DNA from: a virus
Virus record (IMG/VR): IMGVR_UViG_3300023301_000071
Coordinates: 1-27,901 of that record
Strand: one strand, 5' to 3'
DNA: 27,901 bases
Shown here piece by piece: positions 20,345-27,901 of this stretch. The notes under the pieces were generated by a model. The model did no database searches and was not told where the DNA came from. It was given only the letters and a program-made list of their open reading frames with translations. Position numbers and translations under genes: made by a program. Position 1 is the first letter of the stretch, and each line of letters opens with the position of its first letter.

Positions 20345-21675
20345 TATTGTAAACTCCCGAAGTCCACTTCACCGGGCGGGCCTGCCGGTTGTGCGGGTAC
20401 TGGGACACTATTGCTCTCCATGGTGGTATTCGTGAACTGCGTCCGACGAGACTTCATCAAACGCACCAGCTCATTCGCCGCAGCAAGTCGCACCTTGTTT
20501 GGCATATTTGCATCGGCGAGTTGCCCAGCAGCTTCTTTGTAAGATTGCGTATCTTTGTCCGATTGTGGGCCTTCAAAGCGCGGCACCATCTTCAAGATGA
20601 TATCTGCGATCGGTTGCAACTGGCCAATCGCAATCGCACCCGGCGTAGCGCTACCAAAGAAGCCCACAGCCGTATCAATCAATCGCCCGGCACCACTGCC
20701 TGTGGACTTCTCAATCAAGCCCCCCGGTTTTGCAGCGCGTTCAAGTTCAACGATGGCGCGTTCAAGATCGATGTTGTGTTGCTTCAATTGCCCTGCAGTC
20801 TTTTCAGCGAACAGGCTTGGTTTCGCTGTACCAATCACGGCACCTGTGCGCCCGTCAACAACTATGAACTTACCCGGTCGATTAGGATCTTCAATTGTGA
20901 CTGGTGTGATAGCGGGGGCGGCAGGAACGGCGCGATTGGCAGTAGCGCTGGCCCGGTTCAAGCTTCCTTGTGTTGCTTGTGCATTGATCTGCGCTTGTGT
21001 GTTAGGGCTGACTGTTATCAGGGAATCACTCACAACTCGGGGAGCGCCACCGAAAGCTGGGCGCTCTGTCACACGGGACACGCCACCGAGGTCTTGCGTT
21101 CCGTACGTTGGTTTCAAGTCGCCCGCAGTAGCCCCTTGGGATGCGATAGCTGCAACACGCTGGTCGTACGGCATGGATAAGAACATCGAAGCTTGGCGCT
21201 CAACATACGCTTTTTGCTCCGGTGTGTAAGTGGTATCGCCCCGAACGTCTTCAAGGTGTGCCGTGATCTGGGCATCCGAAGGGTTGCGGCCGATGTCTCG
21301 AAACGCTGATTGCATGTGCTTTTGGAAGCTGTCTCGGGCTGTTCCTCGTTTGGTTGCGAGATCTGCTTCGCCCGTAGCAAACGCCTGTTGGGCCTTGTCG
21401 ATGCCGGGTAGCAGTCCGCCCTGACCACCTGTCGCCAAGCTTGCGCGTAAACGGGTGTAATCGAGCTTGCCTGTGGCCGGGTCGTACGCCGAGGAGTACG
21501 CAGCGTTCAAGGCGTTGGACGTAGACTGCTCACGTTGAGCCTCAGCCATCTTCATAGCATTCAGCTGATTAGCTTGCTGCGCGTTTTGGATTTGACCCAT
21601 TTGCAGCATGGCGTTCAGAGGGTTCTCCAACTGAATGGGCCGATAACCCCCTGCGATTGAAGCGTCGATTCCCAT
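20344..21675 (-). CDS. ejection / internal virion protein candidate (gp20 position)
   Basis: A 443-residue protein. ATG 21675 is chosen over a longer frame from 21732 because AAAGGGGGTGG lies just upstream and the previous gene ends two bases away. The N-terminus has MGIDASIAGGYRPIQLENPL, followed by Gln- and Ala-rich helices (MGQIQNAQQANQLNAMKM). The middle is rich in Gly, Thr and Gln, and the end is helical with a Pro-rich tail. Length and order correspond to P22 gp20 (about 471 residues). The assignment is positional. Confidence 0.65.
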   Translation of the reverse strand: MGIDASIAGGYRPIQLENPLNAMLQMGQIQNAQQANQLNAMKMAEAQREQSTSNALNAAYSSAYDPATGKLDYTRLRASLATGGQGGLLPGIDKAQQAFATGEADLATKRGTARDSFQKHMQSAFRDIGRNPSDAQITAHLEDVRGDTTYTPEQKAYVERQASMFLSMPYDQRVAAIASQGATAGDLKPTYGTQDLGGVSRVTERPAFGGAPRVVSDSLITVSPNTQAQINAQATQGSLNRASATANRAVPAAPAITPVTIEDPNRPGKFIVVDGRTGAVIGTAKPSLFAEKTAGQLKQHNIDLERAIVELERAAKPGGLIEKSTGSGAGRLIDTAVGFFGSATPGAIAIGQLQPIADIILKMVPRFEGPQSDKDTQSYKEAAGQLADANMPNKVRLAAANELVRLMKSRRTQFTNTTMESNSVPVPAQPAGPPGEVDFGSLQ

Positions 21676-21676
21676 G

Positions 21677-22477
21677 TTACCACCCCCTTTGTGTAATAAA
21701 TGTACCCAGCGGGTCAGCTGATGCATTAGCATTATTAAGTGCCAATTGGTTCATCATGTTCTGGTTCTGGTTGTAATTCATATACGTACCAACACCGCTG
21801 GATAGCGCGTTAGCCGTGCCCATGTAGCTCGAAGCCCTTGCGTTGCCAGCGCCCATCGCGTTGTTGCCTATCACACCTGCCGCGCCCATCTGGATGTTTC
21901 CAACGCTGTTCGCCATACTTGCACCCGCCGTGCCTAAGTTAGTTGCCGTAGTTTGCCCCTGCCCCGCAAGCGACTGCAGGGGGTTAAGCTGGTTCGCACG
22001 ATTGGTTTGGTATCGGCTGAATGCATTCTGGTATTCTTGGCTGCCCATGTCCTGCCCGTACCGTGTGGCCGCTTTCAGGGCACCACCTGACTGCGTACCA
22101 CCACGCGCCGCAGCACTACGGTCAAGGGCTTTTTGACCTTCCGATAGCCTGAAGCCATACCCAGGATCTTGCTGGAAGTCCGACATACCGAAATCGCGCC
22201 CGTACTTCCCGTAATTACCGGTGCCCTGATCCGCACCAAGCCCCAATAACTGCTGCTGACGGGCCAGAGCATTATAGCCGCCCTGCATGAAGGGTTGTTG
22301 GTCAGTGCGTGTTTGTTGATACTGGCTATTCTGCAGGTCCGCAGAATACCGAGCCGCGTCGGATTGCAGTGCAGACGCACGATCTGACGCATCCACCTGT
22401 GCCCCCGCAGCACTCCTCGAAGAGACTGTCCCAAGTATTGCTGCTCCGGCTATCGCTGCTGGTATTGCTGCTGCCAT
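21677..22477 (-). CDS. ejection / internal virion protein candidate (gp7 position)
   Basis: A 266-residue protein. ATG 22477 (MAAAIPAAIAGAAILGTV) is preferred because a GGGGGG run lies upstream at the right distance; ATG 22492 would overlap the previous gene. The N-terminal 20 residues form a hydrophobic Ala/Ile segment. The rest is Gln/Asn/Gly/Ala-rich (QQPFMQGGYNALARQQQL, then YGRDFGMSDFQQDPGYGFRL). That segment is, from memory, common to DNA transfer proteins of podoviruses. The place and size fit P22 gp7 (about 229 residues). Molecular function is inferred. Confidence 0.7.
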   Translation of the reverse strand: MAAAIPAAIAGAAILGTVSSRSAAGAQVDASDRASALQSDAARYSADLQNSQYQQTRTDQQPFMQGGYNALARQQQLLGLGADQGTGNYGKYGRDFGMSDFQQDPGYGFRLSEGQKALDRSAAARGGTQSGGALKAATRYGQDMGSQEYQNAFSRYQTNRANQLNPLQSLAGQGQTTATNLGTAGASMANSVGNIQMGAAGVIGNNAMGAGNARASSYMGTANALSSGVGTYMNYNQNQNMMNQLALNNANASADPLGTFITQRGW

Positions 22478-22479
22478 GA

Positions 22480-22938
22480 TTAGACCCCCCATTCATTAAA
22501 TGATTCAAACGCAAAAAACTCGCGAATCTCCTGTGATACAGCCCGCATATGTGAGTAACCACCGAGCAGTAAAGCTGTGCTGATGTACAGTTCGATTCCC
22601 ATGTTCCTGATATGAAACGCAAGCTGGCGTAACCGTGCATTAGAACTACTGCACATTTCATTAGCGTCATGAAAAGCGTTTATAGATGCCATTATTGTCG
22701 GTAGGTAGTGCGCACGATTGGCTACGAACCAGTTATTCGAGGGCAACTCATACATCAAAAACAAAAAGACACCGTTCACGTGCCCGGCTGTTATCTCGGT
22801 ATCTTTGTCTATCAGGTCGTCCCATAGCTCAACGGCATTAAAGAACCCCGCAATGAAGTTAATGGCCTCACGGTGCCCCAGAAACCATTTTTCCCGATTA
22901 GCGTGTGCTTCACGGTGCCACTGTGCAGGCATGTCCAT
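22480..22938 (-). CDS. helical phage protein, function unknown (152 aa)
   Basis: The start at 22938 overlaps the upstream stop as TAATG, with GGGAGGTG before it, a strong ribosome site. The protein is all-helical with many His, Trp and Asn residues (HREAINFIAGFF, then AVELWDDLIDKD). The acidic D-D-x-x-D-x-D stretch could bind metal. In the P22 order this slot belongs to gp14, an ejection-related protein, but no sequence resemblance can be claimed. Its stop lies two bases before the next start. Confidence 0.72.
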   Translation of the reverse strand: MDMPAQWHREAHANREKWFLGHREAINFIAGFFNAVELWDDLIDKDTEITAGHVNGVFLFLMYELPSNNWFVANRAHYLPTIMASINAFHDANEMCSSSNARLRQLAFHIRNMGIELYISTALLLGGYSHMRAVSQEIREFFAFESFNEWGV

Positions 22939-23273
22939 TATGTCACCTCCCGACCGCTTGCCCGGATGCTGATGCTTGCAGCAGTACCGGCGATAGTACT
23001 GATGAAGGACCCCACCGCCAACACCTGACCCACGATCTCGGGGAAGGTGTACACCTCCGACGCGGCCAATGTTTTGAGCTTGGTGACCAAATTAAGATCC
23101 CCAGCGGATCCGGCCAATGTAACAAGGTTCACACTGATAGTTGCCGGAACAGCGCTGTAATTAGTTGCTGTGAACTTGTCAATGATCGTGGTCACATTGG
23201 TCGCGGTATACTGCGTGGTTTGCGCGGCTTCCGCAATTTTCGGGGGGATGATGTTTTTTACAGTGACTGCCAT
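22938..23273 (-). CDS. small structural protein candidate (111 aa)
   Basis: The start at 23273 has AGGAG upstream. The protein is sheet-rich with Thr, Val and Ala (ISVNLVTLAGSAG, then VGQVLAVGSFIST and ISIRASGREVT). This looks like a beta-sandwich of a small virion or adaptor protein, and I associate such sequences with podovirus tail regions. It sits between the needle candidate and the ejection genes. Molecular role unknown. Confidence 0.68.
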   Translation of the reverse strand: MAVTVKNIIPPKIAEAAQTTQYTATNVTTIIDKFTATNYSAVPATISVNLVTLAGSAGDLNLVTKLKTLAASEVYTFPEIVGQVLAVGSFISTIAGTAASISIRASGREVT

Positions 23274-23287
23274 AGTTTACTCCTAGG

Positions 23288-23968
23288 TTACAAATATTGA
23301 GTTGTTACCCAATTAGTGCCATCTGACACAAGGGTCGCGTGCGCACCGGCCACAGCCGCAAGAATCGTGGTTGCTGCCGCACCACCGCCCAGCGGCACAA
23401 CCACAGCCGCCGACGCAGTGAAGGTCTGCGCTTGATAATTCTGTAGGTACAACGCACGACCAAGGTTTGAAATGGGCGAGGGTAGGGTCACAACGCAACC
23501 CGAACCCGCCTTGTTGTTAATAATCCAAAGGTCTGCGGCCATCACGGCAAAATCGGTCGTTTTGGTGACGGGCCCTGACGCGAGCGGTGCTGCGCCTGAA
23601 AGTACTACGGGCGCAACTGACAGCGCATCGATTTGTTTCTGTAACTCCGCAAGCTGCTCAAATACCGGCCCGACTGCCAAGGCATCGACTTGCTTCCGCA
23701 ACTCCGCAAGCTGCTCAACTAGAGCCACTTGGTCTGCACGCACAGACAAAGCATATATAATGTCATTGATGTTTGTGAGGTCTTCATGACCTAGCGTGCG
23801 TGGGGCTACCTGCAGGTCAAGCAGGGACGTATCGTTCTGTCCGCCGCCTGCAAGATTGAAAAGGCTCAAGAAAAAACGGTACCACTCCCGTGAGACTAAG
23901 CCCGTTTGGGCGTCGACTAACGGCACTCGTGGGGGAGTGATTTGTGTTATGTTAGGATTGGCAGCCAT
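23288..23968 (-). CDS. tail fibre/needle-like structural protein (226 aa)
   Basis: An N-terminal segment (TPPRVPLVDAQTGLVSREW, then YRFFLSLFNL) is a docking motif found in many phage tail proteins. The centre (about 75-115) contains two copies of a heptad-type unit (VEQLAELRKQVDALAVGPV and FEQLAELQKQIDALSVAPV), which predicts a trimeric coiled coil. The C-terminal 100 residues are sheet-rich. The length and place match the P22 tail needle gp26 (about 233 residues); an adaptor fibre is the alternative. The ribosome site is weak, and the start lies just after the upstream stop. Confidence 0.72.
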   Translation of the reverse strand: MAANPNITQITPPRVPLVDAQTGLVSREWYRFFLSLFNLAGGGQNDTSLLDLQVAPRTLGHEDLTNINDIIYALSVRADQVALVEQLAELRKQVDALAVGPVFEQLAELQKQIDALSVAPVVLSGAAPLASGPVTKTTDFAVMAADLWIINNKAGSGCVVTLPSPISNLGRALYLQNYQAQTFTASAAVVVPLGGGAAATTILAAVAGAHATLVSDGTNWVTTQYL

Positions 23969-23969
23969 G

Positions 23970-25403
23970 CTAAGAAGCCGTTCCGCTGATTTGGAGTTGT
24001 GCGCCCATGATGGCTGTCTTCACGGGGTCTGTCATGCTGATCTCGTACACCCTGTCACGCAGCTTCAGGGTCATGCCTAAACGCCGCCAAATAGCGCGCT
24101 TGTAATACTCCCCAATACGACCGATGGATACCCAATGCTCGTTTGACCATGTGTGTCCGCCATCATCTGACCAACGCAACATGACTTGGGGATCACTACC
24201 CTGGCCTTCATTCAAACCGACACCAGATTCAATATCAAGCTGTAAGCTGTGTTGGGCTGTACGCACAAGTTGGTTTTCATTGGGAGCGATTGCACGCCAT
24301 GAACGTAGCCATTTTTGGATTTGGCCATTATCAGCGTAGGTGTTCAGGTCCAACGTATAAACGTTACCATTTTCAAAGTCACCAACAACTACAGCATTTT
24401 GGAAGCTCGCTTGGCAGTTACTACGGTGCCGTGTGAACGCACCATTGATGAAGCCTGCACGGGCGTGCCATGCCTGCGTGGCCACGTCATAGACCCATGT
24501 GGCATTCGCACTCGGGAAAGTCAGCACATAAAACGCATGTCCGTCCTGCTGGTACGTGTAAGCAACCGCGTCTGAAATCACGCCGTAACTCTGGATTTGC
24601 CATTCTATAGCGTGTGTAGAAATTCGTGTGCCAGTGTAGCCGTTCGCCACGTAAACAATCCCGGAGCCACGGGCGTCGGACCCAAGCCAAAACAGGCGGT
24701 TGTCGAGGCGTGCGATCGAATTAGGCGCGGCGCAGCCCAATTCATTGAATGCGCCTTGAATGCGCTCCAGTGGGAAGTCCGCCGCACCTGTATTGTACCA
24801 GACTTCAATGCTATTAGTTCCAAAAAGCCAAGCTTCGCGGTGGTCGACAACCAAGGCCACCAAAGCATCTGGCGCACCCTCTGCAGATGCAAAGTCAAGG
24901 GGGTCGACTGTCGAACCATCCAACAGTGTTGTTACCCATACCCGCTGGCTATTCGGTTCATTGAAAACGAAGTACCCATCAAGGTACGCCACGCTTACCG
25001 CACCCGCAAAATCTGGGTCGGATATAACCGCAAACACGCCCGTGGTACGATTGTAGATATAGCTGGGCCCGTTACAGGCAAAGAAAATCTGAGTGCCGTT
25101 ATCCGCAATTGAAACAGGTCCTGTGCCGGACACGCTACCAATCAAAGTAGGCGTGGCCAACAGACTGCTCAGCTTGTAGACAGCGCTACCAGACACCACA
25201 TAAAGCTCTGCAGCCAATGTCCACAGCGCCCTGATGGGGCCTGTACCAACGGTCTGCTGGAACTTCAACCCTGGAGCACGTTGTAGCCAGCCCAAAGCTT
25301 TGCCGCCTTCGGGCATAACCTCGGGGAACAGATTCACCATGCGGCTATCCGCCGCATTAACACTGCGTGCAACGTAACTAGCGCCTAGTATCTGGGTTTT
25401 CAT
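23970..25403 (-). CDS. packaged-DNA stabilisation protein, P22 gp10-like tail factor
   Basis: A 477-residue protein of nearly the same length as P22 gp10 (about 472). It begins SVNAADSRMVNLFPEVMP, a motif of this family, followed by blade-like repeats (LYVVSGSAVYKLSS, IFFACNGPSYIYN, GHAFYVLTFPSANATWVYD). A C-terminal sheet region (QVMLRWSDDGGHTWSNEHW) ends it. These suggest a beta-propeller tail hub that closes the portal after packaging. The start overlaps the upstream stop (ATGA). The protein is expected in the virion. Confidence 0.88.
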   Translation of the reverse strand: MKTQILGASYVARSVNAADSRMVNLFPEVMPEGGKALGWLQRAPGLKFQQTVGTGPIRALWTLAAELYVVSGSAVYKLSSLLATPTLIGSVSGTGPVSIADNGTQIFFACNGPSYIYNRTTGVFAVISDPDFAGAVSVAYLDGYFVFNEPNSQRVWVTTLLDGSTVDPLDFASAEGAPDALVALVVDHREAWLFGTNSIEVWYNTGAADFPLERIQGAFNELGCAAPNSIARLDNRLFWLGSDARGSGIVYVANGYTGTRISTHAIEWQIQSYGVISDAVAYTYQQDGHAFYVLTFPSANATWVYDVATQAWHARAGFINGAFTRHRSNCQASFQNAVVVGDFENGNVYTLDLNTYADNGQIQKWLRSWRAIAPNENQLVRTAQHSLQLDIESGVGLNEGQGSDPQVMLRWSDDGGHTWSNEHWVSIGRIGEYYKRAIWRRLGMTLKLRDRVYEISMTDPVKTAIMGAQLQISGTAS

Positions 25404-27031
25404 TTGTTGAATGCGTTTGGTGTGGCTTTAAGGCCCTCAACGGCTATATCAAATTCACTGCGTGTGTAAAACCTTGGCAAAACATCGCGTAGTAACCTGG
25501 CACCAGCTGGTGTGATACCCGCTTTCTGTAAGTCCTTCGGGCCCATCATCCCAGCATTACGTATATCACCTACGCTCAGCCAATCTCCAGACCTGATAAA
25601 ATCTTGAACTGCAGGCAGGTATTTTGCGGCGGGTGCCCCATTGCCCTTACCTTTGATTTGCAAAATGCTGGGCATACCATTCGGTATCGGCTCAACTTCA
25701 ATTGTTACGTGTGGCTCCCCTTTTGCGTCGCGCAACGAGAAAATCTGCTGGTCACCAGCTGCTACGCTCGAACAATAGCCACCCACGCAATGCCCCATCG
25801 TGTCGCCCTCGTACTTGAGCGCGGCCTGCAGTGAAGCTTGGTTGGTGGCCCCTTCCGGCTGACGTAACTGCCGCCATGAAAGGCCTTGTTCCGGGTAATC
25901 TTTATGTAGAAACGTGGCCTCATTATTTGCCAGCGCCTTGTTTGTGTCCGCCTTGTTTGCGGCCCTCCAAGCGTTTATCTTAGCAACACGTTCTACAGCT
26001 TGCGGCACAGACACCTGCGCCAAGCTTTCTGGTTTAAGCTGTAGGTGTGCGGGCAATCCTGATGCGGGGTTTGTGGCGTTACGCAGTTCATCGATAAGAT
26101 GCGTGAACCCAATATTGTACGGCTTGTGTGCCAGATGCACAGGCGTATCTGGCGGGACTTTTGCAAGCCATGCGTTGTGCTCCAAACGTGCCGCGGGACG
26201 CAGATCACGATCGAACGTCTTGCGCAGTAAACCGCCAGCGGACTCTGTAGGCAAATGTTGGTCGACCGTGTAGTCCCACCGCTTAGCTAAATCTGATACG
26301 GCTGGCGCAGTTTGCCCCGGCCTAAGGTCTTTGCCGTACCCTATAGGTACCGCTAGTGCGTCCGGCCCTATATGCAAAATGCCCCGCTCAGCCAAAGCCC
26401 TAACAGGGTCATTTTGTGTGCCCATGTCGTTCTTGACGTACCTAGTGAGCTGCTTGTCAATCCAGGTGTCAAGCAGCGGATCTGTATTAGAACGGCTGCG
26501 AGACTGTTTTAGGTAAAACTCGGGAGCCTCTGTAACAAGCCCGCCATCCACACCTTCTGGTCGTGGGCTAAGCCAGTTACCACCGGGTGTTTTAATGACA
26601 CCAGCTTCGGAGCGCAGCGTAGTGGGCGCTGCTAGGTTTTTGGCTCCAGTTGCTGCTGCTCGTTGCGCCAGTGCAGCAGTTTGTTGTGGGGCCATTGTGA
26701 GGGCACCTGTTGCAAGATCCCCCACCAAGTCCGCAGTGGGGTTACCTGTAGTGACGATAGAACCCAAGTGCTTTTCAGCTAGTTCCATGAGATGCTCAGA
26801 CCCAAAAACGGGGCGGGTTTGCTTTTGGCCTAGCACAGCACGCTTGAGCATGACAGGGAGATTGGCCATATCAGCGGGTGCCCCAGCTAACATTAGTGCG
26901 GCCCGATTACCCACAGACGAAGCATTACGCCCTATAGACTTCCAAAATCCAGGGTCTTGCATGGCTCCAAGAAATGACGGCGCCACAAACGCATTAGTCG
27001 CGGGAGCTTTGTTGAATGCGTTTGCGGCCAT
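25400..27031 (-). CDS. PcfJ-domain protein within the tail operon (polyvalent-like)
   Basis: A 543-residue protein between the gp4-like and gp10-like genes, where P22 has none. Its C-terminal part holds MGHCVGGYC (412-420), IFSLRD (430-435), PHVTIEV (440-446) and LQIKGKGN (457-464), the stations of the PcfJ-like domain known from conjugative elements and phage polyvalent proteins. The first 400 residues are helical and unrecognised. The motif NAF appears at residues 4-6 and 13-15, and NAFNK at both 4-8 and 539-543. The start has AGGT-type pairing upstream. It may be a virion-carried protein delivered to the host; its biochemical activity is unknown. Confidence 0.78.
   Translation of the reverse strand: MAANAFNKAPATNAFVAPSFLGAMQDPGFWKSIGRNASSVGNRAALMLAGAPADMANLPVMLKRAVLGQKQTRPVFGSEHLMELAEKHLGSIVTTGNPTADLVGDLATGALTMAPQQTAALAQRAAATGAKNLAAPTTLRSEAGVIKTPGGNWLSPRPEGVDGGLVTEAPEFYLKQSRSRSNTDPLLDTWIDKQLTRYVKNDMGTQNDPVRALAERGILHIGPDALAVPIGYGKDLRPGQTAPAVSDLAKRWDYTVDQHLPTESAGGLLRKTFDRDLRPAARLEHNAWLAKVPPDTPVHLAHKPYNIGFTHLIDELRNATNPASGLPAHLQLKPESLAQVSVPQAVERVAKINAWRAANKADTNKALANNEATFLHKDYPEQGLSWRQLRQPEGATNQASLQAALKYEGDTMGHCVGGYCSSVAAGDQQIFSLRDAKGEPHVTIEVEPIPNGMPSILQIKGKGNGAPAAKYLPAVQDFIRSGDWLSVGDIRNAGMMGPKDLQKAGITPAGARLLRDVLPRFYTRSEFDIAVEGLKATPNAFNK
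25403..25419. repeat. 17-bp direct repeat, right-hand partner at 27008
   Basis: This 17-bp sequence is identical to 27008-27024. The two copies lie at the 3' and 5' ends of the PcfJ-domain gene and both encode NAFNK in the - strand frame with the same codons. Confidence 0.85.
27008..27024. repeat. 17-bp direct repeat, partner of 25403
   Basis: Identical to 25403-25419 and in the same orientation. Together the copies bracket almost the whole PcfJ-domain gene. Confidence 0.85.
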
Positions 27032-27033
27032 AC

Positions 27034-27744
27034 CTAGTTACCTGTGTAGATGTCGTAGCGCGGGTTCGAATTTGTCAGTATGCTCGGCATCGCCAGCATG
27101 TCTTGCGGGTTGTTGATTCGCTTGAGATTTCGCTTGCTCGTCATCGCGATGCGCTGCACCTGCGGCGCGGGTTCAGTCCCAAACTCTGGAGCAAGCTCAC
27201 AGGCAAGGTTGTAGGTGAACGCACGCAAATAACCGGGCGGGAACGATAGTTCGGTAATCAAACTAGCTGGCTGTGAAAGCGCCTGCACGGAAACGAAGTG
27301 CCACTCAAGTGACCTCGTGGGAACAGGGTACACCGATAACTCAACATCGGGGTAGCCCATGTTGACAAACATGACCTGCGGGAATGTTGAGGTGACACCC
27401 TTAACCGCAATACCATTATACTGCTCTTGCGTGATAATCTTGATGCCGTACGAGATACCCGTGCTCGTGTCCTTGTAGTATGTAGCTGCATCGAGCAGCA
27501 CAGGCCGCAACCCCACGAAATTACCTGTAGGGCCTAACGTCCGAGTGGCTGAGCCTGCAGGCCATGTGAATACTTGGTCTTGCGTGGTATAAACGGCCAA
27601 GCGCTCTGTGGACCATGAATCGAGCATCTGGTTCAAAGCGGTCAGGCTGTCTTGCATGATCTCCACAGACGGGGTTTCCGCCTCGGCCAGCACACCAAGT
27701 AGTCGCAAAGCCCGGATAATCTGCTCACCCGCTGTATTAGCCAT
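27034..27744 (-). CDS. head-to-tail adaptor / P22 gp4-like tail accessory factor
   Basis: A 236-residue protein, longer than P22 gp4 (166). The opening GEQIIRALRLLGVLAEAETP, then LTALNQMLDSWSTERLAVYT, is the helical signature of gp4-type head-completion factors, followed by a sheet-rich region (VELSVYPVPTRSLEWHF) and a last helix with LKRINN. It would form a ring under the portal before gp10-like and needle proteins join. The ribosome site is weak, and a 12-bp hairpin lies upstream. The gene order fits the P22 tail machine. Confidence 0.85.
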   Translation of the reverse strand: MANTAGEQIIRALRLLGVLAEAETPSVEIMQDSLTALNQMLDSWSTERLAVYTTQDQVFTWPAGSATRTLGPTGNFVGLRPVLLDAATYYKDTSTGISYGIKIITQEQYNGIAVKGVTSTFPQVMFVNMGYPDVELSVYPVPTRSLEWHFVSVQALSQPASLITELSFPPGYLRAFTYNLACELAPEFGTEPAPQVQRIAMTSKRNLKRINNPQDMLAMPSILTNSNPRYDIYTGN

Positions 27745-27774
27745 TATATTTCAATCCAGAAGGTTTTGATACAA

Positions 27775-27807
27775 GTCACTCACAAAACGCTGTGCTTTGT
27801 GAGTGAC
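27775..27807 (-). terminator. strong hairpin between structural genes (partial terminator or processing site)
   Basis: On the - strand GTCACTCACAAA pairs with TTTGTGAGTGAC (12 bp) around GCACAGCGT. It lies in the 70-base gap between a structural gene's end and the gp4-like start. The T run after it is weak, so partial termination or RNA processing to grade expression is more likely than a full stop. Confidence 0.6.
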
Positions 27808-27814
27808 CCAGCCA

Positions 27815-27901
27815 TTAGACGCGGTACAATACCCAGGTATTGGTCGCTGCGAGCTTGCGTGCACGGAAATTGCCCGTGGTGCCGATCGCAATAACCAAGA
27901 T
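27815..27901 (-). CDS. C-terminal end of a probable structural gene (5' end outside window)
   Basis: A - strand frame enters from the right edge and stops at 27815-27817. The last 28 residues (ending GTTGNFRARKLAATNTWVLY, then RV) are sheet-like. In the P22 order the coat protein gene lies immediately upstream of gp4, so this may be coat or a small capsid-associated protein. The visible part is too short to decide. Confidence 0.55.
   Translation of the reverse strand: MLVIAIGTTGNFRARKLAATNTWVLYRV

Noticed and set aside
18182-21229. Several + strand frames of 100-260 residues opposite spike and ejection genes
   Set aside because: They are antisense to coupled - strand genes, start without ribosome sites and show no recognisable protein features.
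23625-23730. Diversity-generating retroelement template/variable repeat from the two similar coiled-coil units
   Set aside because: There is no reverse transcriptase in the window, and the similarity is explained by heptad-unit duplication.

Overview
The window is a 27.9 kb piece of a tailed-phage genome. It is probably a short-tailed (podovirus) phage of a Gram-negative, likely proteobacterial, host. The reasons are dense packing, chains of ATGA and TAATG overlaps, a phage replication module, and a tail machine whose gene order follows Salmonella phage P22. No host genes, tRNA, rRNA, CRISPR array, integrase, repressor or insertion sequence could be recognised. Both ends cut through genes.

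The layout is two convergent blocks. Positions 1-14866 run on the + strand: the 3' end of a Cys/Phe hexapeptide-repeat gene; a Toprim plus VapE-type primase-helicase; about 14 small early genes, including two tiny membrane peptides, a DUF551 protein and a second hexapeptide-repeat protein; an ATP-dependent DNA ligase; a possible DNA-binding protein; a family A DNA polymerase with proofreading domain; a PD-(D/E)XK nuclease with four cysteines; a VRR-NUC nuclease; an SNF2-type helicase; and a nucleotide cassette (Nmad1/DUF1599 protein, thymidylate synthase homologue with Asp at the base-recognition position, MazG-like pyrophosphohydrolase, dCMP deaminase). Positions 14945-27901 run on the - strand. 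Read from the right they are the end of a probable structural gene, a gp4-like tail accessory factor, a PcfJ-domain protein, a gp10-like stabilisation protein, a tail-needle candidate, two small genes, three probable ejection proteins, a pectate-lyase-fold tail spike, and a lysis cassette (membrane/coiled-coil protein, two nested small genes, M15 endolysin, 3-TM holin).

The + strand carries repeated control elements. Three copies of one cassette (conserved -10 block, a hairpin with compensatory stem changes and an A-x-TTAC loop, then GAAAGA just before the start codon) precede the operons beginning at 2493, 6670 and 12166. Two terminator-like hairpins share an identical CCTAAAAA loop but have different paired stems. 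They lie ahead of the primase and the DNA polymerase. A 71-bp inverted-repeat element occurs twice, at 2320 and 14867, each time directly after a stop codon; the second copy sits at the convergent junction.

Working together, the early block would copy and process the genome and reshape nucleotide pools, plausibly with modification at dCMP. The late block would build the head-tail connector, carry the ejection proteins, recognise the host surface and lyse the cell. All functions are inferred from motifs and order read by eye; no database search was run.
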